From: an uncultured Oscillospiraceae bacterium
GTDB lineage: Bacteria; Bacillota; Clostridia; Oscillospirales; Ruminococcaceae
DNA: 56,753 nucleotides
Direction of reading: 5' to 3'
Assembly (NCBI GenBank): GCA_910586535.1
Contig: CAJUHS010000016.1
Span: forward strand, 2,425-59,177
Position 1 is the first letter of the stretch. Each line of letters starts with the position of its first letter. The position numbers were made by a program, and so were the translations under genes. Under the pieces are notes generated by a model. It made no database searches and had not been told where the DNA came from. It saw only the letters and a program-made list of their open reading frames with translations. Positions 53,443 to 56,753 of this stretch are shown here, in pieces.

Positions 53443-55053
53443 TTATTTTTTATTTTCCATATTCTCAACGGAAGCGCGGATAAAGTCAGCAAAAAGCTTC
53501 TGTGGCTTATTGGGTCTGGACTTAAACTCAGGGTGGAACTGAACTCCCACGAACCAGGGGTGATCCTTTACCTCAACGATCTCAACAAGGCGCTCATCGG
53601 GTGAAATTCCCGCGATAGTCAGTCCCGCCTCCTGAAGCTGTGTGCGGAACGCGTTGTTGAACTCCCAGCGGTGACGGTGCCTCTCGTAGATAAGCGGCTC
53701 GCCGTATACTCTCGAGGATATCGTACCCTCCGTAAGCTTGCAGGGATAAAGTCCCAGACGCATTGTTCCGCCCTTTTCGGTAATAGTTTTCTGATCCTCC
53801 ATAATGTCGATAACAGGGTAGGGAGTCTCGCCGAACTCCGTTGAATTTGCGCCATCAAAGCCGAGAACGTTACGTGCGTACTCTATAACGGACATCTGCA
53901 TACCGAGACAGATTCCGAAGTAGGGTACTTTGTTTTCCCTTGCGTATCTTACAGCTTCGATCATACCCTCTATGCCGCGGTCGCCGAAACCGCCGGGGAC
54001 GATTATGCCGTCGCAGCCGCCAAGCATTTCAGACGCGTTTTCACGGGTTATCTCCTCAGAGTTTACCCACCTGATATCCACCTCCGCGTCGTTTACGATA
54101 CCGCCGTGACGGAGAGCCTCCGCAACGGAGAGGTACGCGTCGTGGAGCACCACATATTTGCCCACCAGTCCTATAGTGACTTTCTTAACGGCGTTTTTGG
54201 CGCGGCTGACCATTTCAGTCCATTCGGAAAGATCGGGCTTGCGGTTCTCGAGGCCAAGATGGTGGCAGACAACGTCCGCCAGACCCTCTTTTTCAAGCCA
54301 GAGAGGTACCTCGTACAAAGACGGAGCTGTAAGATTCTGAATAACGTCCTGACTGCGGACATTGCAGAACAGGGCGATCTTATTGCGCATATCCTCTGGA
54401 ATTTCCTTTTCCGAGCGGCAAACTAAAATATTCGGCTGAATGCCTATGGAAAGCAGTTCCTTGGTGGAGTGCTGGGTAGGCTTGGATTTAAGCTCCTCGG
54501 AACCCGCTATGTAGGGGATAAGGGTAACGTGAATATAGATGGCGTTTTCCCTGCCAACCTCGGTAACGACCTGCCTAATGGCCTCAAGGAAAGGCGTGGA
54601 CTCGATATCGCCCACCGTGCCGCCGATCTCGGTTATTACAATATCGGTGTTGGTCTCCTTGCCGACGCGGTAGGCGCGCTCCTTTATCTCATTCGTAATG
54701 TGGGGAATCACCTGAACCGTACCGCCCAGATAATCCCCGCGGCGTTCCTTGTTGAGAACGGTCCAATATATCTTACCGGTGGTAACGTTTGAATTAACTG
54801 ACAGGTTCTCGTCGATAAAACGCTCATAGTGACCGAGGTCAAGGTCTGTCTCTGCGCCGTCGTCTGTCACAAAGACTTCGCCGTGCTGGTAGGGAGACAT
54901 GGTTCCCGGGTCCACGTTTATATAGGGGTCGAACTTTTGAATAGTGACCCTGTATCCGCGCGCTTTGAGCAGACGTCCCAGAGAAGCTGCGGTGATGCCT
55001 TTTCCGAGCCCCGAAACGACTCCGCCCGTTACAAAAATATACTTTACCGGCAT
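53443..55053 (-). CDS. pyrG: CTP synthase
   Basis: A 536-aa enzyme making CTP from UTP and glutamine. N-terminal synthetase domain: YIFVTGGVVSGLGKGITAAS, KFDPYINVDPGTMSPYQHGE, TDDGAETDLDLGHYERF. C-terminal glutaminase: nucleophile Cys in YFGICLGMQ, His-Glu in VGVQFHPEF. Full length for the family. GGAGGATC lies before the ATG, and a good promoter at 55104-55132. Confidence 0.97.
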   Translation of the reverse strand: MPVKYIFVTGGVVSGLGKGITAASLGRLLKARGYRVTIQKFDPYINVDPGTMSPYQHGEVFVTDDGAETDLDLGHYERFIDENLSVNSNVTTGKIYWTVLNKERRGDYLGGTVQVIPHITNEIKERAYRVGKETNTDIVITEIGGTVGDIESTPFLEAIRQVVTEVGRENAIYIHVTLIPYIAGSEELKSKPTQHSTKELLSIGIQPNILVCRSEKEIPEDMRNKIALFCNVRSQDVIQNLTAPSLYEVPLWLEKEGLADVVCHHLGLENRKPDLSEWTEMVSRAKNAVKKVTIGLVGKYVVLHDAYLSVAEALRHGGIVNDAEVDIRWVNSEEITRENASEMLGGCDGIIVPGGFGDRGIEGMIEAVRYARENKVPYFGICLGMQMSVIEYARNVLGFDGANSTEFGETPYPVIDIMEDQKTITEKGGTMRLGLYPCKLTEGTISSRVYGEPLIYERHRHRWEFNNAFRTQLQEAGLTIAGISPDERLVEIVEVKDHPWFVGVQFHPEFKSRPNKPQKLFADFIRASVENMENKK

Positions 55054-55103
55054 AATAACGATCCTCCATTAAGGTTGAGTTGAACGCTTGCAATATTTAT
55101 ATT

Positions 55104-55132
55104 ATTATACCATTTTTCAACAAAAAAAGCAA
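55104..55132 (-). promoter_or_regulatory. promoter of pyrG
   Basis: Minus strand TTGCTT (55127-55132), 17-bp spacer, TATAAT (55104-55109) with TGG before it. The leader of about 45 nt is too short for a large attenuator. Confidence 0.8.
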
Positions 55133-55324
55133 GCAAAATTTTATTCATTTATTATTTGTTAATTCGGCAGTTTTTACAAATGCCGCAGAGTCGCGTCAGG
55201 ACTTTAGCGCGGGTGCGGCATACAGGTCTTAGCATTAATGTTATAAAACTTTTTCGGCATTCCGCACAATGTCTAAAATAACAGCAATTTATACATATTA
55301 TGACAAAGTATATTATAAAATGTT

Positions 55325-55376
55325 ACAATATTTTATAATAAAGTTGAATTAAGCCGTACAATAATTTATAATAAAT
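55325..55376 (+). repeat. 19-bp direct repeat upstream of the LytTR gene
   Basis: ACAATATTTTATAATAAAG (55325-55343) and ACAATAATTTATAATAAAT (55358-55376) match at 17 of 19 positions, start to start 33 bp. The second copy covers the -10 of the promoter at 55344-55372. Low-complexity AT bases raise the chance of coincidence. Confidence 0.6.
55344..55372 (+). promoter_or_regulatory. promoter of the LytTR gene
   Basis: TTGAAT (55344-55349), 17-bp spacer, TATAAT (55367-55372). The leader of about 155 nt to the ATG holds no clear gene, although a short open frame runs into the CDS. Confidence 0.75.
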
Positions 55377-55532
55377 ATATCCGATATCGGTTTGTGCGTT
55401 TTCGGCGTGTCCGTATGTGCGTGACGGATATTCACATTTCGGTGATAAAGATGAACGGAAGAACGCCATACGCCAAAAGATCTATAATACAAGCGTACCT
55501 AACAAAAGAAACAACAGAAAAGGAGAACAACA

Positions 55533-56264
55533 ATGGAAGTGCTGATCTGCTCGGCAAAGAAGCCGCTCTGGAAAAGACTGTTTGCTCTGACGGACAAGCT
55601 TTTATGCAGAAAGAAAAACAGGTATATGTCGGTAAATACCAATCTTATCGCAAACCGCCGCGTTTTACTGAAAGCGGTAAAAAAATACGGAACCTTCGGT
55701 TCGGTCATAGTAATAATAGACGTCGGTTCTTTCGCTGACTGGCAGAGCATAGCGGAAGAGCTTGAAAAAGCTGTAAAAGGTGTAAAAATATGCCTTGTGT
55801 CGGAAAGCGACAGCGAGGCGGTGGAGGCAATAAACAGCCTTTCTTCCCTGTGCGGATACGTTCGCGAAAAGCAGCTTTCCGAAATGTACGCCGATGTCAT
55901 ATACCGGCTTTGCAGCAGGCTAAAAACTATCTGCGGAGGAATAGCGGTAACAAGATACAGCAGCGTTGAAAAGATAATACCCTACTGCGATATTTACTAC
56001 ATAGAAACGGTAAAGCAGACACATATGTGCAGCATTGTGCATAAAAACGGCAGAGACGAGATACGGGCCGAAATTTCAAAGCTTATCGAAGAACTGGACG
56101 CTCGCTTCAGGCTTGCACGAGCTTCGACGATAGTAAATCTTTCCGCCGTCAAAGCCGTAAAAAATTCCGAAATATTTTTCCCCGACGGAAGCAGCCGATT
56201 CTGTACGAAAAAATATTTGCCGGAGCTGATCCCAGCTGTAACAAAAGCCGAGGCAATACTGTAA
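55533..56264 (+). CDS. LytTR-domain transcriptional regulator
   Basis: A 243-aa protein. The C-terminal ~100 residues read as a LytTR DNA-binding domain: IPYCDIYYIETVKQTHMCSI, ISKLIEELDARFRLARASTIVNL and VKAVKNSEIFF. The N-terminal 110 residues are alpha/beta (SVIVIIDVGSFADW) and look like a degenerate receiver; the usual phosphoacceptor Asp with the downstream Lys cannot be assigned. AAAAGGAGAAC lies before the ATG. No histidine kinase is adjacent. Confidence 0.82.
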   Translation: MEVLICSAKKPLWKRLFALTDKLLCRKKNRYMSVNTNLIANRRVLLKAVKKYGTFGSVIVIIDVGSFADWQSIAEELEKAVKGVKICLVSESDSEAVEAINSLSSLCGYVREKQLSEMYADVIYRLCSRLKTICGGIAVTRYSSVEKIIPYCDIYYIETVKQTHMCSIVHKNGRDEIRAEISKLIEELDARFRLARASTIVNLSAVKAVKNSEIFFPDGSSRFCTKKYLPELIPAVTKAEAIL

Positions 56265-56275
56265 TACCATAAAAC

Positions 56276-56293
56276 AAACCGCTTCTGCGGTTT
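56276..56293. terminator. weak hairpin after the LytTR gene
   Basis: AAACCGC-TTCT-GCGGTTT forms a 7-bp stem 12 bp after the stop codon, without a long T run. A larger pairing GCCGCCG..CGGCGGC lies just downstream (about 56301-56342). Confidence 0.4.
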
Positions 56294-56417
56294 ATCAGGG
56301 CCGCCGCTTAGGCTCAAAGCGCGCGCAGACCATACGGCGGCTCCGAATATATCCAAATTTATATTTTATTTTAAACGGAAGTAATAATCATGCCGGTTTC
56401 AAACGGCGTTTTAATAG

Positions 56418-56606
56418 TTATGGCGAGATTGAATTACAGCGGCTGGTTGTATCAACTGTACATAAATGACCGCAGCAGTTATAGGTAAATCCTAAAATTC
56501 TCATTTGCTTCATGACTTGTAAAAAGTCGTGATAATACTATATCTAACTCGGAATATATTCAGTTTCAACAAGTACCGCAATTTTTTTGACATTTAAACC
56601 CGGCAT
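56418..56606 (-). pseudogene. decayed DJ-1/PfpI-like gene fragment
   Basis: An ATG at 56606 with AGAAAGG upstream opens MPGLNVKKIAVLVETEYIPS, then TAG (56544-56546), Ile, TAG (56538-56540) and YYHDFLQVMKQM. DJ-1/PfpI relatives have acidic residues at these positions (PSEIEYY type), so both TAG codons look like mutated Glu codons. The frame continues to a third stop at 56418. The match is from recall and short, so this is tentative. Confidence 0.4.
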
Positions 56607-56647
56607 AAAAAATTACCTTTCTTTTAAAAAATATTACTATAAATTAT

Positions 56648-56752
56648 TTAAGCCATTATCATATTGTCCAACGCGTATTTAATTACAAGTATATCAGCTT
56701 CGATTTTTAAAAGATCATATTTAATTTTTTTAAGATTGACTTTTGCCTCAAT
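56648..56752 (-). CDS. 3' end of an unidentified gene entering from the window edge
   Basis: Thirty-four in-frame codons before TAA (56648-56650) read VNLKKIKYDLLKIEADILV followed by IKYALDNMIMA. Even composition and amphipathic pattern suggest real coding sequence, but the 5' part is outside the window. The next fragment starts 42 bp after its stop. No family recognised. Confidence 0.45.
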   Translation of the reverse strand: MEAKVNLKKIKYDLLKIEADILVIKYALDNMIMA

Positions 56753-56753
56753 T

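Noticed and set aside
55394..55738. 114-aa plus-strand frame overlapping the LytTR start
   Set aside because: Different frame from the LytTR gene, poor start signal and no family; the LytTR start has a strong ribosome binding site.

Overview
The window looks like a chromosomal segment of an anaerobic Gram-positive gut or rumen bacterium of the Oscillospiraceae, most probably Ruminococcus or a close relative. This is inferred from content rather than from a marker gene. The basis is strong GGAGG-type ribosome binding sites, sigma-A promoters often with an extended -10, DUF1540, DUF4364 and choice-of-anchor A families, a CE2-type esterase, (R)-2-hydroxyacyl-CoA dehydratase-type proteins, a two-gene SufCB-like Fe-S system, and many secreted proteins or lipoproteins with Thr/Ser/Glu-rich linkers. 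No rRNA, tRNA, CRISPR array, prophage or complete insertion sequence was seen.

Layout. 1-1822 (minus): 5' part of a choice-of-anchor A surface protein whose visible C-terminal part is built from 19 units of a 27-bp repeat. 2026-9112 (minus): one long run of genes, small alarmone synthetase, ogt, transglutaminase lipoprotein, pilC, four small pseudopilin-like membrane proteins, a DJ-1/PfpI protein and pilT, with one clear promoter at 9170-9198. 9376-11584 (minus): cca and an alpha/beta hydrolase. 11585-12325 (plus): a hairpin-rich leader, a 55-aa DUF1540 gene and a possible structured RNA. 12330-14090 (minus): a GH13 enzyme fused to DUF1653. 14420-19274 (plus): MoxR / DUF58 / transglutaminase operon. 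19391-20944 (minus): second GH13 enzyme. 21482-28546 (plus): LRR lipoprotein followed by aroF, aroB, aroA, aroC, a membrane protein and a DUF4364 regulator.

28645-34070 (plus): ABC exporter (one ATPase, two membrane proteins), a secreted protein and a second MoxR/DUF58 pair. 34181-36747 (minus): a 5'-truncated feoB remnant and a SufC/SufB-like pair. 37195-46803 (plus): thyA, folA, a sirtuin, a lipoprotein, nadC, and a 2-hydroxyacyl-CoA dehydratase activase and its dehydratase-like partner. These last two are usually one fused protein; here they are separated by two small genes (DUF3788 and a HEPN-like membrane protein) that carry duplicated flanking sequence. 47103-52041 (minus): HtrA protease, CE2-type esterase, thioesterase and a repeat-containing surface protein. 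52281-53393 (plus): XRE regulator. 53443-55053 (minus): pyrG. 55533-56264 (plus): LytTR-domain regulator preceded by a direct repeat. 56418-56753 (minus): two gene fragments at the window edge.

The parts that stand out are the pilus operon headed by an alarmone synthetase, the cassette-like insertion between the two dehydratase genes, the hairpin array before the DUF1540 gene, the GH13-DUF1653 fusion, and the two differently equipped MoxR/DUF58 modules. Housekeeping functions (shikimate, thymidylate/folate, NAD, CTP, tRNA CCA addition) make up most of the rest.
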